Assembly: GCF_013334205.1 (NCBI RefSeq) | Contig: NZ_CP054424.1 | Location: 578,001 to 642,000 of the forward strand | Length of the DNA: 64,000 bases | Direction: 5' to 3' | From: Rhodoferax sp. BAB1 | GTDB taxonomy: Bacteria; Pseudomonadota; Gammaproteobacteria; Burkholderiales; Burkholderiaceae_C | The notes under the pieces: generated by a model | The model's input: only the letters and a program-made list of their open reading frames with translations | What the model was told of the DNA's origin: nothing | Databases searched by the model: none | Position numbers and translations under genes: made by a program | Shown here: positions 33,523 through 42,788 of the stretch, piece by piece | Position numbering within the stretch: the stretch's first letter is position 1 | How the letters are laid out: each line of letters begins with the position of its first letter

Positions 33523-33906
33523 ATGACCATTGCCACTTTTGATGACCTGCTGGCCGCCGCGCGCCAGCAACGCGAGCCGCAGCGCCTGCTCTTCGTTTTT
33601 GCCACCGCCGAGCTGCCGGCCGACAGCACACCCGAACAGGCCGCGCGTTTTGAGGCGGGTCAAGGCGGCGCGCTGGCGCCGCTGATGTGCGTGGACAAGA
33701 CACCGCAGGAACTCGTATCTTTTGCGGCACTGGCCGAGGAGGCGCAGCAGTTCGGCCAGACCTGGGCCCTGGTGTTCGTGGCGGCCATGGCCGATGGCCA
33801 GGACGCCGAGGCCCCTCTGCAGCGCATGGTGGAAGACGTCAAGCGCGGGTCTATCGGCAACTACCTGCCGTTCAATACGCGGGGCGAGCCGGTGCGGCTG
33901 GGGTGA
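33523..33906 (+). CDS. Conserved hypothetical protein beside nrdJ
   Basis: 127 residues: TIATFDDLLAAARQQREPQRLLFVFATAELPAD at the N terminus, a central LAPLMCVDKTPQELVSF and a conserved-looking C terminus (GSIGNYLPFNTRGEPVRLG). No signal peptide or membrane segment. I associate homologues with the vicinity of class II reductase genes but know no function. Start chosen at ATG 33523, preceded by TTGAGGA; a much longer open frame upstream is antisense to nrdJ and not credible. Confidence 0.65.
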   Translation: MTIATFDDLLAAARQQREPQRLLFVFATAELPADSTPEQAARFEAGQGGALAPLMCVDKTPQELVSFAALAEEAQQFGQTWALVFVAAMADGQDAEAPLQRMVEDVKRGSIGNYLPFNTRGEPVRLG

Positions 33907-33945
33907 GCCAGCCTTGCCCCTGACATCAATCGGAAGACGATCAGC

Positions 33946-34146
33946 ATGGAAACACCACGACTCAGGGTCGGCCGGCCCATCACCCCCGAGGAATTCGAGC
34001 TGCTGGAAGACGAGCAGCTCTTGCGTCTGCTGCCGCGAGCCTACCGTGAATACTTCCCGGGCAAGGATTTCTGCGCTGACGGTTTTTTCTACCTGCACGA
34101 TGGCACGGCCTGGAGTTTCTACAAGGGTGGTTTTGTCGATGAATGA
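33946..34146 (+). CDS. Small hypothetical protein
   Basis: 66 residues, starting 39 bp after the previous gene: RPITPEEFELLEDEQLLRLLPRAYREYFPGKDFCADGFFYLHDGTAWSFY. Acidic and aromatic-rich, with no membrane segment. Not recognised; high-GC codon use like its neighbours supports a real gene. Confidence 0.55.
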   Translation: METPRLRVGRPITPEEFELLEDEQLLRLLPRAYREYFPGKDFCADGFFYLHDGTAWSFYKGGFVDE

Positions 34147-34200
34147 ATCCGCGGCGCCCGCATGCCACGGGCGCCATGGATGACGAACCGGAGGATCACG

Positions 34201-34536
34201 ATGTCAGCCGGAGACTGGAAACAGCTGTACGCCGCCGCGCAGTCGGGGGATCTGCTACTGGTGCGGTATCACATCAGCGCGGGCGTGAACCCCAATTACC
34301 AGCACCCTGAAGTCCTGTGCACGCCGCTGGTGGCCAGCCTGATCCAGGGCCACGACGACGTTGCGCTGTACCTGCTGGAGCAGGGGGCCGATCCGCAGCT
34401 GCGCTCCGAGTTCGATGACCTCACCCCGCTGCAGGCGGCCCGCCAGTACGGGCGCGTAGCGCTGCTGCCCAGGCTGCTGGCGCTGGGCGCGCGGGAGACG
34501 CGCCAGCCCTTCTGGCGGCGCTGGCTGCCGGTCTGA
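34201..34536 (+). CDS. Ankyrin-repeat protein
   Basis: 111 residues from ATG 34201, which follows GGAGG. About three ankyrin repeats: LYAAAQSGDLLLVRYHISAG, TPLVASLIQGHDDVALYLLEQGAD and TPLQAARQYGRVALLPRLLALGA. A small protein-interaction module, partner unknown. Confidence 0.75.
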   Translation: MSAGDWKQLYAAAQSGDLLLVRYHISAGVNPNYQHPEVLCTPLVASLIQGHDDVALYLLEQGADPQLRSEFDDLTPLQAARQYGRVALLPRLLALGARETRQPFWRRWLPV

Positions 34537-34593
34537 GCCGGGAACATCACCCGCCCTGAACCATCCTTCCGACTTTCAAGGACCCATCACACC

Positions 34594-35118
34594 ATGTCTC
34601 GTCTGCTGCTGCCCCTGTTCTTCGCCAGCGCCCTGCTGCTCGGCGCCTGCGCCGGCCCGACCCCGGGCCAGGGTGCGGCGCAAACCACCTTGCCCCTGCA
34701 CCGCGCCTGGGTCGAGGGCCGCCAGGTGGAGTACGTGACCACCGACATCTCGGACGCCACCATGGCCAGGCAGGAGGGCGTCAACTACGTGCCGCGCCTG
34801 GCCCAGGCCATCCCCGCGCAGGGGCGGCCCTCGCTGGTGGAGCGAGTCTACAAGTTCGTGAATGGCGAGCAGATCACGGTGTTCCAGTCCGCGCCCCTGC
34901 CCACGGGCGGGGCCAATGCCGACCGCAGCTACAGCCCCTTGTGGCGCATGGTGCTGGTGCGCTGGCTCAGGCCGGGGGCCGTGCGCGAACTGCGTTCCGA
35001 AGAAGAGGTGTTGGCGGCGCAGGAGCGCGGGGACCTTGCCCTGGAAGTGACTGACATCGTGGTCAACTGTCCCATCACGCGTTCGGTGGACGGCCTGGCG
35101 CTCAAGGGCGTGCGCTGA
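34594..35118 (+). CDS. Putative lipoprotein of unknown function
   Basis: 174 residues with a lipoprotein signal peptide (MSRLLLPLFFASALLLGAC; lipobox LGAC, Cys19). The mature part contains WVEGRQVEYVTTDISDATMARQEGVNY and a C-terminal ITRSVDGLALKGVR. No domain recognised; likely membrane-anchored in the periplasm. Confidence 0.65.
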   Translation: MSRLLLPLFFASALLLGACAGPTPGQGAAQTTLPLHRAWVEGRQVEYVTTDISDATMARQEGVNYVPRLAQAIPAQGRPSLVERVYKFVNGEQITVFQSAPLPTGGANADRSYSPLWRMVLVRWLRPGAVRELRSEEEVLAAQERGDLALEVTDIVVNCPITRSVDGLALKGVR

Positions 35119-35213
35119 GCCTGTACACCCTGGGGTGTTACCCGTGCCTGGCCTGGTCGAAACCGGCGCGGCCCGTTCGTCGTACAGTCTGAGTGATGTC
35201 TGAAGGACCTGCC

Positions 35214-35684
35214 ATGAGTACCAACACCGTCCGCCTGCACCGCGTGCTGCGCGCCCCGCCGGAGCGCGTCTATCGCGCCTTCCTGGACCCCGACGCCATG
35301 GCCAAGTGGCTGCCGCCGCACGGCTTCACCGGGCGGGTGCACGAGATCGACGCGCGGGTGGGCGGGCGTTACCGCATGTCCTTCACCAACCTCGGCAATG
35401 GCCAGCGGCACAGCTTTGGCGGCGAGTATCTGGAGCTGGTGCCGAACGAGCGCATCGTCAACACCGACCGTTTCGATGACCCGGGCTGGCCCGGCGAGAT
35501 GCGCACCACGGTGACGCTGCGCGCCGTGCCCAGCGGCACCGAGCTCACCGCCGTGCAGGAGGGCATCCCGGCGGCCATCCCGGTGGACGGCTGCTACGTG
35601 GGCTGGGGCCAGTCGCTGGAGTTGCTGGCGCTGCTGGTCGAAGCCGAGATCCCTGACGAAGGAAACCCTGATGACACCCCATGA
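35214..35684 (+). CDS. SRPBCC family protein (AHSA1/polyketide cyclase type)
   Basis: 156 residues from ATG 35214 (SD GAAGGA). RVLRAPPERVYRAFLDPDAMAKWLPP and GRYRMSFTN..GGEYLELVPNERIV are typical of the AHSA1-like branch of the Bet v1 fold. Role unknown. It overlaps the following thioesterase gene by 14 bp. Confidence 0.78.
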   Translation: MSTNTVRLHRVLRAPPERVYRAFLDPDAMAKWLPPHGFTGRVHEIDARVGGRYRMSFTNLGNGQRHSFGGEYLELVPNERIVNTDRFDDPGWPGEMRTTVTLRAVPSGTELTAVQEGIPAAIPVDGCYVGWGQSLELLALLVEAEIPDEGNPDDTP

Positions 35685-36087
35685 TTTCAACCAGCGTGCC
35701 GCGGCCATGCTGCCCGGCCACCTGGGCATCGTCATCACCCGCGCGGAGCCGGGCGAGGTGCACGCGGAGATGCGGGTGCGCCATGAGCTGATGGCGCCCA
35801 ACGGTTTCCTGCATGCCGGCAGCATCGTGACGCTGGCCGACACCAGCGCGGGCTGCGGCGCCCTGGCCAGCCTGCCCGAAGGGGCCAACGGCTTCACCAC
35901 CATCGAGCTCAAGTCCAACCACCTGGGCACGGTGCGCGACGGGGTGGTGCAAAGCGTGGCCAAGGCCGTGCACCTGGGCCGCACCACGCAGGTGTGGGAT
36001 GCCACGGTGACGCACCGCGAGAGCGGCAAGACGCTGGCACTGTTCCGCTGCACGCAGATGGTGCTGTACCCCAAGGCAGGCGCCTGA
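35671..36087 (+). CDS. PaaI-type hot-dog thioesterase
   Basis: 138 residues with the hot-dog pattern LMAPNGFLHAGSIVTLADTSAGCGA (catalytic loop region with helix) and the later TTIELKSNHLGTVRDG. Predicted to hydrolyse acyl-CoA thioesters; substrate unknown. Overlaps the upstream gene, so co-translated. Confidence 0.8.
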   Translation: MTPHDFNQRAAAMLPGHLGIVITRAEPGEVHAEMRVRHELMAPNGFLHAGSIVTLADTSAGCGALASLPEGANGFTTIELKSNHLGTVRDGVVQSVAKAVHLGRTTQVWDATVTHRESGKTLALFRCTQMVLYPKAGA

Positions 36088-36396
36088 CTAGGGCTTGCGG
36101 GCCGCGTTGTCGCCCAGCCAGTCGCGCAACTGCCGGTACAGCTGCCAGCCGCCCAGCAGGCGGGGCAGCCAGCGCAGGATGCGGCGCGGGCGCTTGAACA
36201 CCAGCAAGCCCAGGGCGGCCAGGGGCCAGACCGGGTGCTGGCGCAACCAGTGCAGGCTGCTGCGCACCTGGTCGACCAGCACGAGTGGTGATTGCAGGGC
36301 CCGGGCTTGCCGTTTCAGCGTGAGGCGCAGCTCGGCGCCGCGCAGCAGCAGTTGCTGTTGCCGCTCCATCAGTACCTGGTGTTGACGCCGATGCAT
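36088..36396 (-). CDS. YqjK-like protein
   Basis: 102 residues: a basic, helical N terminus (LMERQQQLLLRGAELRLTLKRQARAL), a hydrophobic stretch (PVWPLAALGLLVF) and a basic C terminus. It is the last gene of a set that matches the yqjD-yqjE-yqjK arrangement of ribosome/membrane-associated stress genes. Its stop abuts the thioesterase stop (convergent). Confidence 0.65.
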   Translation of the reverse strand: MHRRQHQVLMERQQQLLLRGAELRLTLKRQARALQSPLVLVDQVRSSLHWLRQHPVWPLAALGLLVFKRPRRILRWLPRLLGGWQLYRQLRDWLGDNAARKP

Positions 36397-36413
36397 GGTG
36401 TGGGGATGGGGCC

Positions 36414-36800
36414 TTATTCGCCCGTATCGAGCCCGGCCCGGTCGCGGCCGAGTTCTGTCGCGCTGCTCTGGAACAAACCGCCCTGACTTTGCAGCCGGGT
36501 CCGGGCCCTGGCCAGCAACAAGCTGCCGGCGCCCAGGAAGAGCAGCGCGAGCGTGCCCAGGGCCAGCAGGCGGTGGCTGTCCCAGAACAGCACCACGATG
36601 AAAGCGCAGAGCAGCAAGGCGCCCAGGCCCAGCAGCAGCAGGGCCAGTCCGGCCCAGAGCAGGCCGTCGAACAGGCGCAGTTTCTCCTGCTCGATCTCGT
36701 TGCTGAGCAGGGCCAGCCGCAGCTGCGCGGTCTCCAGCACCGTGGCCATCAATTGGCGCAGGGAGGCCAGCAGCCCCGGGCTTTTGGCGGGTTCGCTCAT
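36414..36800 (-). CDS. YqjE / phage-holin-like membrane protein
   Basis: 128 residues with two membrane segments (about 49-72 and 78-96) after an amphipathic helix (LLASLRQLMATVLETAQLRLALLSNEIEQEK). Matches the DUF1469/YqjE family. Located between the YqjD-like and YqjK-like genes on the same strand. Confidence 0.75.
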   Translation of the reverse strand: MSEPAKSPGLLASLRQLMATVLETAQLRLALLSNEIEQEKLRLFDGLLWAGLALLLLGLGALLLCAFIVVLFWDSHRLLALGTLALLFLGAGSLLLARARTRLQSQGGLFQSSATELGRDRAGLDTGE

Positions 36801-36809
36801 GCCGGCGGC

Positions 36810-37121
36810 TCAGCGGCGCGCGACCAGCAGGCCGACGACCAGCCCGATGGCGGCGGCGATGCCGATGGACTTCCAGGGGTGCTCGTGCACGAACTCGTCG
36901 GCGGCGTGGCCCGCGGCCTTGACCTGGGCGGTGGCGGCGTCCTGCAGTCCGGCCAGCTCGACGCCGGCCTCCTGCAGGCGGCTCTGGATGCGGCTGCGGA
37001 GTTCGGCCGTGTCATCGCCGACCTGGTGGGCTGTCATGCGCAGCAGCTCCTCGGCGTCGCTGATGACCAGGCGGAGGTCGTCCAGCAGTTTGTCCCGCTG
37101 TGCTGTGGTGGCTTCCGGCAT
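36810..37121 (-). CDS. DUF883 (YqjD/ElaB) membrane-anchored protein
   Basis: 103 residues from ATG 37121 (SD AGGAAGAG). A long charged helix (DKLLDDLRLVISDAEELLR) is followed by DEFVHEHPWKS and a single C-terminal membrane anchor (IGIAAAIGLVVGLLVARR), the DUF883 pattern. In E. coli such proteins tether ribosomes to the membrane in stationary phase. Confidence 0.85.
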   Translation of the reverse strand: MPEATTAQRDKLLDDLRLVISDAEELLRMTAHQVGDDTAELRSRIQSRLQEAGVELAGLQDAATAQVKAAGHAADEFVHEHPWKSIGIAAAIGLVVGLLVARR

Positions 37122-37256
37122 GGCATCTCTTCCTTGCGGTCGACATGACCGAGGGACAGGATAGTCTTCTTGCAGCGGAATGCAATCATTCTGTTCGGGC
37201 CCACAAGGGGATGCACTGTAGGACAATCAGCCCGGTACCGTTTGCGAGAGCCTGCC

Positions 37257-37727
37257 ATGAACACCGAAGCCTCCCTCTCTGACGAAGAGCGCGCCACGCT
37301 CGAAGTGACCCTGCTCACCGCGCTGGAACTGTGCCGCCTGGGGCTGGGCACGCTGGTGGACATCCGCCAGACCTTCGAGATCGAGATGAAGGGCGCGATT
37401 CCCGGCACCATGCATATCCCCCTGTTCGAGGTCAAGCGCATGCTGGGCCACGCCTTGAGCGAGGACGAGCAGGACATCCTGGATGCGGGCAAACCCAAGG
37501 ACATGGATGTGATGAGCTTCTTCACCATGATCAACCAGTTGCACCATGGGCGCGATCACCTGCTGCTGTGCATCTGCAACAGCGGCCGGCGCAGCCTGGC
37601 GGCGGCCAGCCTGCTGCGCCAGATGGGCTATGGCAAGGCGCTGTCCGTGGCGGGGGGCTTCCAGGCCTGGAAGAAGCTGCAGCAGCCTGCCGCTGCGGCA
37701 CCCGGCACGCTGCCAGCGCAGGGCTGA
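37257..37727 (+). CDS. Rhodanese-like domain protein
   Basis: 156 residues. The rhodanese fold is shown by LVDIRQTFEIEMKGAIPGTMHIP and the active-site loop CICNSGRRS with the sulfur-accepting Cys, then GGFQAWKK. An insertion between the two parts (KRMLGHALSEDEQDILDAGKPKD) lengthens the domain. Probable sulfur transferase or phosphatase-like sensor. Confidence 0.8.
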   Translation: MNTEASLSDEERATLEVTLLTALELCRLGLGTLVDIRQTFEIEMKGAIPGTMHIPLFEVKRMLGHALSEDEQDILDAGKPKDMDVMSFFTMINQLHHGRDHLLLCICNSGRRSLAAASLLRQMGYGKALSVAGGFQAWKKLQQPAAAAPGTLPAQG

Positions 37728-37813
37728 GCGGCGGGCCTGGTTTCCACACGGTTTCCTGCGTTATCCGTCCGGGCGCAGAATGAGAAACTTCGCTTTCATG
37801 GAGTCCGCCCGTC

Positions 37814-38095
37814 ATGTTGTGCCCAGCCTGTAAAACCGTCAGCCTGGTGATGTCCGAGCGCCAGGGCATCGAGATCGACTACTGCCCGCAGTGCCGCGGC
37901 GTCTGGCTCGACCGCGGTGAGCTCGACAAGATCATCGACCGCTCGCTCGATGGCGCCGTGGTCCAGCAGGTCCAGCCGGCCGCGGTGGCGCGCCCCGTGC
38001 CGCCGCTCCACCATGCCCATGGCCACCAGGACGGCTACTACAGCAAGAAGCGCAAGCGCGAAGGTTTCCTGTCCGACATTTTCGATTTCGACTGA
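37814..38095 (+). CDS. zf-TFIIB domain protein
   Basis: 93 residues: MLCPAC..CPQC with VWLDRGELDKII, the zinc-ribbon pattern of the zf-TFIIB family, followed by a Pro/His linker and a conserved C terminus REGFLSDIFDFD. Function unknown. Confidence 0.85.
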   Translation: MLCPACKTVSLVMSERQGIEIDYCPQCRGVWLDRGELDKIIDRSLDGAVVQQVQPAAVARPVPPLHHAHGHQDGYYSKKRKREGFLSDIFDFD

Positions 38096-38105
38096 AGGAG
38101 TGCTG

Positions 38106-38504
38106 ATGGCGACAGGCCTGTTTTCCGTATTGCGACTGGTGCCCTGGGGCGAGGTGATCCGCAACGCTCCCAGGGTGGCCGAAGGCGCCAAGGATCTCTG
38201 GGGCAAGGTGTCGGGCCGGCCGGCGGCGCCACCACCACCGGTGGACGACAAGGTGCAGGGCCAGTTGCAGGCCGAGGCCCATGCGATCGCCAGGCTGCGT
38301 GCGGAACTGCAGGCCACCGAGACGGCTGTGTCGGAACTGCAGGCGCAGATGCTGGCGGCGACCGAACTCATCAACGACCTGGCCGACCAGAATGCCCAAC
38401 TGGTGCGAGGCGTGGAAACCCTGCGCCGGCGTCTGCTCTGGCTGGCCGGTCTCACCGCGCTGCTGGGTGGGACCGCCGTGGTCGCACTGCTGCTGCGCAG
38501 CTGA
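38106..38504 (+). CDS. Coiled-coil membrane-anchored hypothetical protein
   Basis: 132 residues from ATG 38106 with AGGAG 7 nt upstream. A Pro-rich linker (RPAAPPPPVDD) is followed by a long coiled coil (LQAEAHAIARLRAELQATET to VRGVETLRRR) and a C-terminal membrane helix. Sits 10 bp after the zinc-ribbon gene. Not recognised. Confidence 0.65.
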   Translation: MATGLFSVLRLVPWGEVIRNAPRVAEGAKDLWGKVSGRPAAPPPPVDDKVQGQLQAEAHAIARLRAELQATETAVSELQAQMLAATELINDLADQNAQLVRGVETLRRRLLWLAGLTALLGGTAVVALLLRS

Positions 38505-38539
38505 AACCGGCGACGCGCCGGACCGGCATGCGCCGCATC

Positions 38540-39847
38540 TCAGCCGGGTCGCCCGTCCACCCGCGGCCGGCCGAACCAGCCGCCGTAGCGCAGTGACCAG
38601 CCCAGCGTGGCGGCCGCCCAGGCCAGCACGGCGGCCAGGGTGAGCACGGTGGTAGCGGCCGGCCACAGGGCGGCCAGCACGCGCAGCAGCACGGCCGTCT
38701 GCAGCAGCCAGTACAGCACCCAGGCGGTGTTGTCGGCCGCCAGCGGGCGCCCGCCATGGCCGCTGCTCACGCGGGTGGCCATGGCGAACAGCGTGGCACC
38801 GAGGTAGCCCATGGTCATGGCGTGCAGCGGGGCCAGGCCGAGCGAGAGCTCGCCGCCGCTCAGGGCTATCAGCGCATGCGAGAGGGCGTTGAGCGCCAGC
38901 GCGATGCCGAGCCAGAGAAAGCCGCCGTGCAGCATGGCCAGCAGGCGGATCTTCAGGCTCTGCACCAGGCCCCAGCGCGCGGCCAGCCACAGCAGTAGCA
39001 GGGCCGCCGGCAGCTCCAGCACCACCTGCAGCCAGCGCAGCAGCGGCGGCAGCGGCCACCACCAGAGTTCGGCCAGCGCGGGCAGCAGCTCCAGCCACAC
39101 CACGGCCACCAGTACCCAGAGCAGCCACATCGGGCGCCAGGCATCGAGCAGGGGCACGGCGCTGGCGCTGAAGAAGGGGATCATGCGGTGCGACACGGCG
39201 ACAAACACCGTGGCCACAAAACCCCAGAGCCCGAGCTGCGTGGCGCTGCGCAGCAGCGTGATGTCGCTCAACGCCAGGGCGACGGCGGCCAGCCACAGGC
39301 TGAGGGCGCCGATGCCGCAGGCCACGGCCACCACGCCGGGGTGCACGCGGTCGTCCACGCGGCTGCGGCGCAGCAAGGCGATGAAGCGCAGGCACAGCAG
39401 GCTCCAGCCGCAGGCCACGGCGGCGATGCCGGCGCTGGCCAGCAGCGCATGCCAGTGGAAACCGGGCAGGGCCAGCAGCCAGCCGGCCAGCATCAGCACG
39501 ATGGCCGGCAGCAGGTGGCGGGCCTGCACTTCGGGCAGGCCCAGCCATTTCGGGCCGGCGGTGAACAGAAAGCCGGCGATGAACAGGGGGGTGAAACCCA
39601 GGGCCATGAGCAGGCCGTGGGCGGCGGCCGGTGCCACTGCCCAGGCGATGGGGCTGCCCAGGGCGCGGGCCAGCAGCATAGCCGCCCACCACAGCCCACT
39701 GAGGGCCATCATGAGGGCGGCGGCAAAGAAGCCCAGCCGGTGCGGTGCGGCCAGCAACCAGGCCGGACGCCACGACGCATCGAGCGGCGGCATGCGGGTC
39801 CGTGCCGGTCCCGTTGGCGGCAGGGGGCGAACGGGGATGGTCTTCAC
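38540..39847 (-). CDS. nnrS: NnrS family haem-copper membrane protein
   Basis: 435 residues with about twelve membrane segments and conserved His-rich positions of NnrS: APHRLGFF, FTAGPKWLGLPEV, SHRMIPFFSASAVP, and APLHAMTMGYLGA. NnrS contributes to nitrosative-stress resistance and is associated with denitrification genes, in line with the nar cluster downstream. Confidence 0.85.
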   Translation of the reverse strand: MKTIPVRPLPPTGPARTRMPPLDASWRPAWLLAAPHRLGFFAAALMMALSGLWWAAMLLARALGSPIAWAVAPAAAHGLLMALGFTPLFIAGFLFTAGPKWLGLPEVQARHLLPAIVLMLAGWLLALPGFHWHALLASAGIAAVACGWSLLCLRFIALLRRSRVDDRVHPGVVAVACGIGALSLWLAAVALALSDITLLRSATQLGLWGFVATVFVAVSHRMIPFFSASAVPLLDAWRPMWLLWVLVAVVWLELLPALAELWWWPLPPLLRWLQVVLELPAALLLLWLAARWGLVQSLKIRLLAMLHGGFLWLGIALALNALSHALIALSGGELSLGLAPLHAMTMGYLGATLFAMATRVSSGHGGRPLAADNTAWVLYWLLQTAVLLRVLAALWPAATTVLTLAAVLAWAAATLGWSLRYGGWFGRPRVDGRPG

Positions 39848-39863
39848 GCTGTACCTGCCGGGA

Positions 39864-41087
39864 TCAGGCCGGCACCAGGGTTTCCTGGTGGGTCAGCAGG
39901 CGCTCCACCAGATCGCGCACGCTGCGGATCTGGTTCCCGAAGGGCAGGGCGCCGACGCCGCGGAAGAACAGGCCCTTCTTCACGTCGCCGCGCAGCGCGG
40001 CGGCGAGCTGGTTGTCGATGCAGAACTGGCCCCAGCCCGGCAGGCCGTCGCGCAGGCCGCACTGGGCCAGGCAGTCGAAGCTCTTGGTGCAGCGGTTCTT
40101 GTGGTGCACCACGGCCTGCAGCTTGTGCTCGATCTTCAGGTAGGCGCGCAGCCAGGGGGTGGCCACGGCGCGCGCCGGCAGGCCGGCCACGCTGGTGAAC
40201 TCCACCATCTCGTCTTCTTTCGCCTCGGCCAGTACGCGTTTGAACTCGGGGTGGGCGTCGCCCTCGGTGGTGACGGCAAAGGGCGTGCCCAGCTGTACGC
40301 CCGCCGCGCCCAGGGCCTGCAGGCGCGCGATGTCCTCGAAGCTGCGGATGCCGCCGGCCGCGATCAGCGGGATCTCCTTCTCGATGCCGGCCGACTTGAG
40401 GAAGGCCAGCGACTGCGGGATGACGTTCTCGAAATCGAAGCGCGGGTCGTTCAGGTCGGCGATCTTCGCGGCGCCCAGGTGGCCGCCGGCCAGGCGCGGG
40501 TGTTCGATGACGATGGCGTCGGGCAGGCGCTTCTTGCGCTCCCACTTCTTCACGATCAGCTGCACGCCGCGCGCGTCCGACAGGATGGGGATGAGGGCCG
40601 TGTCCGGGTGGTCCTGCGCCAGGTCGGGCAGGTCCAGCGGCAGGCCGGCGCCCACCACCACGGCATCGATGCCGGCTTCCAGCGCCGCGGTGATGGAATG
40701 GGCGTATTCGGTGACGGCGCGCATGACGTTGATGGCCAGCAGGCCCAGCCCCCCGGACAGCTCACGCGCGGCGCGGATCTCGCGGCGCAGCGCCTCGATG
40801 TTGGCAGCGTCGATGGCCAGCTTGGCGGCATCGCCGGCTTCCAGGTGGCCGGTGGCTTCCATCAGGTCCGGGTGGTGGCGGCGCAGGTCCACGGAGGACA
40901 GGGTGCCGACCCCGCCGAGCGCGGCCACGCTGCCGGCCAGGCGGTGGGCCGAGACGCCGATGCCCATGCCGCCCTGCACCAGGGGCAGCAGGCTGCGGCC
41001 AGCCAGGTTCAGCGGGCGCAGGCCGCTGCGCGCCAGCCAGGCGGCGCTGTCAGTGGGGATGTAGGGGAAGGGGAGTGCTGCATTCAT
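39864..41087 (-). CDS. Nitronate monooxygenase (2-nitropropane dioxygenase family)
   Basis: 407 residues from ATG 41087. FMN-binding TIM barrel: LVQGGMGIGVSAHRLAGSVAALGGVGTLSS at the start, GAGLPLDLPD, AAGGI and GAAGVQLGTPF near the phosphate site. A C-terminal extension contains a Cys-rich KSFDCLAQCG. It oxidises alkyl nitronates to carbonyl compounds and nitrite. The same-strand NnrS gene follows after 16 bp. Confidence 0.85.
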   Translation of the reverse strand: MNAALPFPYIPTDSAAWLARSGLRPLNLAGRSLLPLVQGGMGIGVSAHRLAGSVAALGGVGTLSSVDLRRHHPDLMEATGHLEAGDAAKLAIDAANIEALRREIRAARELSGGLGLLAINVMRAVTEYAHSITAALEAGIDAVVVGAGLPLDLPDLAQDHPDTALIPILSDARGVQLIVKKWERKKRLPDAIVIEHPRLAGGHLGAAKIADLNDPRFDFENVIPQSLAFLKSAGIEKEIPLIAAGGIRSFEDIARLQALGAAGVQLGTPFAVTTEGDAHPEFKRVLAEAKEDEMVEFTSVAGLPARAVATPWLRAYLKIEHKLQAVVHHKNRCTKSFDCLAQCGLRDGLPGWGQFCIDNQLAAALRGDVKKGLFFRGVGALPFGNQIRSVRDLVERLLTHQETLVPA

Positions 41088-41193
41088 GAACGGGCGGGCG
41101 GCCACGGCGGCCGGTAAAAAGACCAGCCGCCAGCTTAAGGACGATGCCCGCGCCGTGTTTTGCGCTGCGTCAAGAAAGCGGGAATGGCAGCAT

Positions 41194-42735
41194 TCAGCGC
41201 AGGCGCAGCGGCGCACTGCCCAGGCGGTAGCCGCCCACGCTGCTGGCCAGCTGGCGGGCCTGCTGCTCCAGGGCCTGGGCCGAGGCGGCCGAGCGGTCCA
41301 GCACGGCGGCGTTGTTGCTGACCATCTGCTCCAGTTGCGCCATGGCGTCCCGCAGCTGGCTGAAGCCCTGGTCCTGCGCCTGGCCTTCGCGTGTGATCTG
41401 CGCCATGGTCTCGGCCACCTGGCGCACCTGGGCCACGACCTCCTGCATGGTGCGGCCGGCCTGCTCGACCAGCTTGCCGCCTTCGGCCACGCTGCCGACC
41501 GAGGCATCGATGAGTTGCTTGATCTCCTTGGCGGCGGCGGCGCTGCGCCCGGCAAGCGAGCGCACCTCGGTGGCCACCACGGCAAAACCGCGGCCCTGCT
41601 CACCGGCGCGCGCGGCTTCCACCGCGGCGTTGAGCGCGAGGATGTTGGTCTGGAAGGCGATACCGTCGATGGTGCCGATGATGTCGGCGATGCGGGCGGA
41701 GGACTTGCGGATGTCCTGCATGGTGTCCACCACCTGGCTCACCACGGCACCGCCGCGCTCGGCCACCTTGGCGGCTTCGGCCGCCAGCGTCTGGGCCTGG
41801 CGCCCGCTCTCGTGGCTGTGTTTCAGGGTGCCGGCCAGGGCCTGCATGCTGGTCTGGGCCTGCTCCACGCGTGCGGCCTGCGGGCTGCGCCGGTCTTCGG
41901 CCTGTTCGGGGGCGGCCAGCGTTCGCGTGTCGATGGCCAGTTGCTCGGCGTCCTGGTGTACCTGCCCGATGAGCTGCTGCACACCCTGCTGGATGCGCGC
42001 CAGGGCGGCCTGCACCTGGCCGCTTTCGTCGTGCGTGCGGACTTCGATGGGTGTGTCGAGTTCGCCGGCGGCCAGCTGTTGTGCCGCGCGCAGGTTCTCG
42101 CGCAGGCCGCGCCGCAGCGGCAGCAGCAGCCACAGGCCCCAGAGTGCGGCCAGCAGCACGGCGGCCACGCCGCAGTAGAGCAGCAGCGTGCGCGCGGCGG
42201 CGATGCTGCCGCGCTCCACGCTCTTGCGCTGCAGGGCGGTCAGGGTCTGGATGGATTGCTGCAGGGCGTTGAGCGCAGGCAGGGTCTCGCCGATGAAAAG
42301 CAGCGAGGCTTCGGGCCGCAGGTTTTCCTCGACCAGCTTGACCACCCGTTCGGCCGATTCCGTATGGGCGGCGCGGTGGCGCTTGAGATCGGTCAGCACC
42401 TGGGCGTCGCTGCGCGAGCCCAGGCGTTCCAGCGTGGCCAGGGCCTGGTCGATCTGGCGGTTGGCCGCCGTCTGCTGTTCGCGGATCTGGCCCATGGGGG
42501 CCGCGATGGGAGCGGTGATCTGCGCCATGGTCAGGCGCGAGAGGCTGTCGGTGCCGGCATGGATCTGCAACGCGGCCTCGGTCTGGGCGCGGTCGTCGGC
42601 GCTCATGCGTTCGCTGGCGATGCCGACCTGCTGCAGCTGCTGCAGGGCCAGCAGGGTGAGCCCCGCCAGCAGCAGCAGGGGCAGGCCCAGGGCCAGTCCG
42701 AGGCGGGTTCCGAGTTTCCAGTCAGCGATACGCAT
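41194..42735 (-). CDS. Methyl-accepting chemotaxis protein
   Basis: 513 residues from ATG 42735 (SD GAGGAG). N-terminal membrane helix, periplasmic four-helix sensor (about 35-185), second membrane helix ([23 protein letters not shown]), HAMP, and the signalling hairpin with the conserved tip [35 protein letters not shown]. No C-terminal CheR-docking pentapeptide. Ligand unknown. Confidence 0.9.
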   Translation of the reverse strand: MRIADWKLGTRLGLALGLPLLLLAGLTLLALQQLQQVGIASERMSADDRAQTEAALQIHAGTDSLSRLTMAQITAPIAAPMGQIREQQTAANRQIDQALATLERLGSRSDAQVLTDLKRHRAAHTESAERVVKLVEENLRPEASLLFIGETLPALNALQQSIQTLTALQRKSVERGSIAAARTLLLYCGVAAVLLAALWGLWLLLPLRRGLRENLRAAQQLAAGELDTPIEVRTHDESGQVQAALARIQQGVQQLIGQVHQDAEQLAIDTRTLAAPEQAEDRRSPQAARVEQAQTSMQALAGTLKHSHESGRQAQTLAAEAAKVAERGGAVVSQVVDTMQDIRKSSARIADIIGTIDGIAFQTNILALNAAVEAARAGEQGRGFAVVATEVRSLAGRSAAAAKEIKQLIDASVGSVAEGGKLVEQAGRTMQEVVAQVRQVAETMAQITREGQAQDQGFSQLRDAMAQLEQMVSNNAAVLDRSAASAQALEQQARQLASSVGGYRLGSAPLRLR

Positions 42736-42788
42736 GGGTCCAGTCTCCTCATACGCCACCGGTCCCCCGGGCTGGTCGGTGGGTGTCG

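Noticed and set aside
38811..41117. 768-codon plus-strand frame opposite nnrS and nitronate monooxygenase
   Set aside because: No recognisable domain and Arg/Ser/Ala-rich composition typical of GC-rich shadows; two real genes lie on the other strand.
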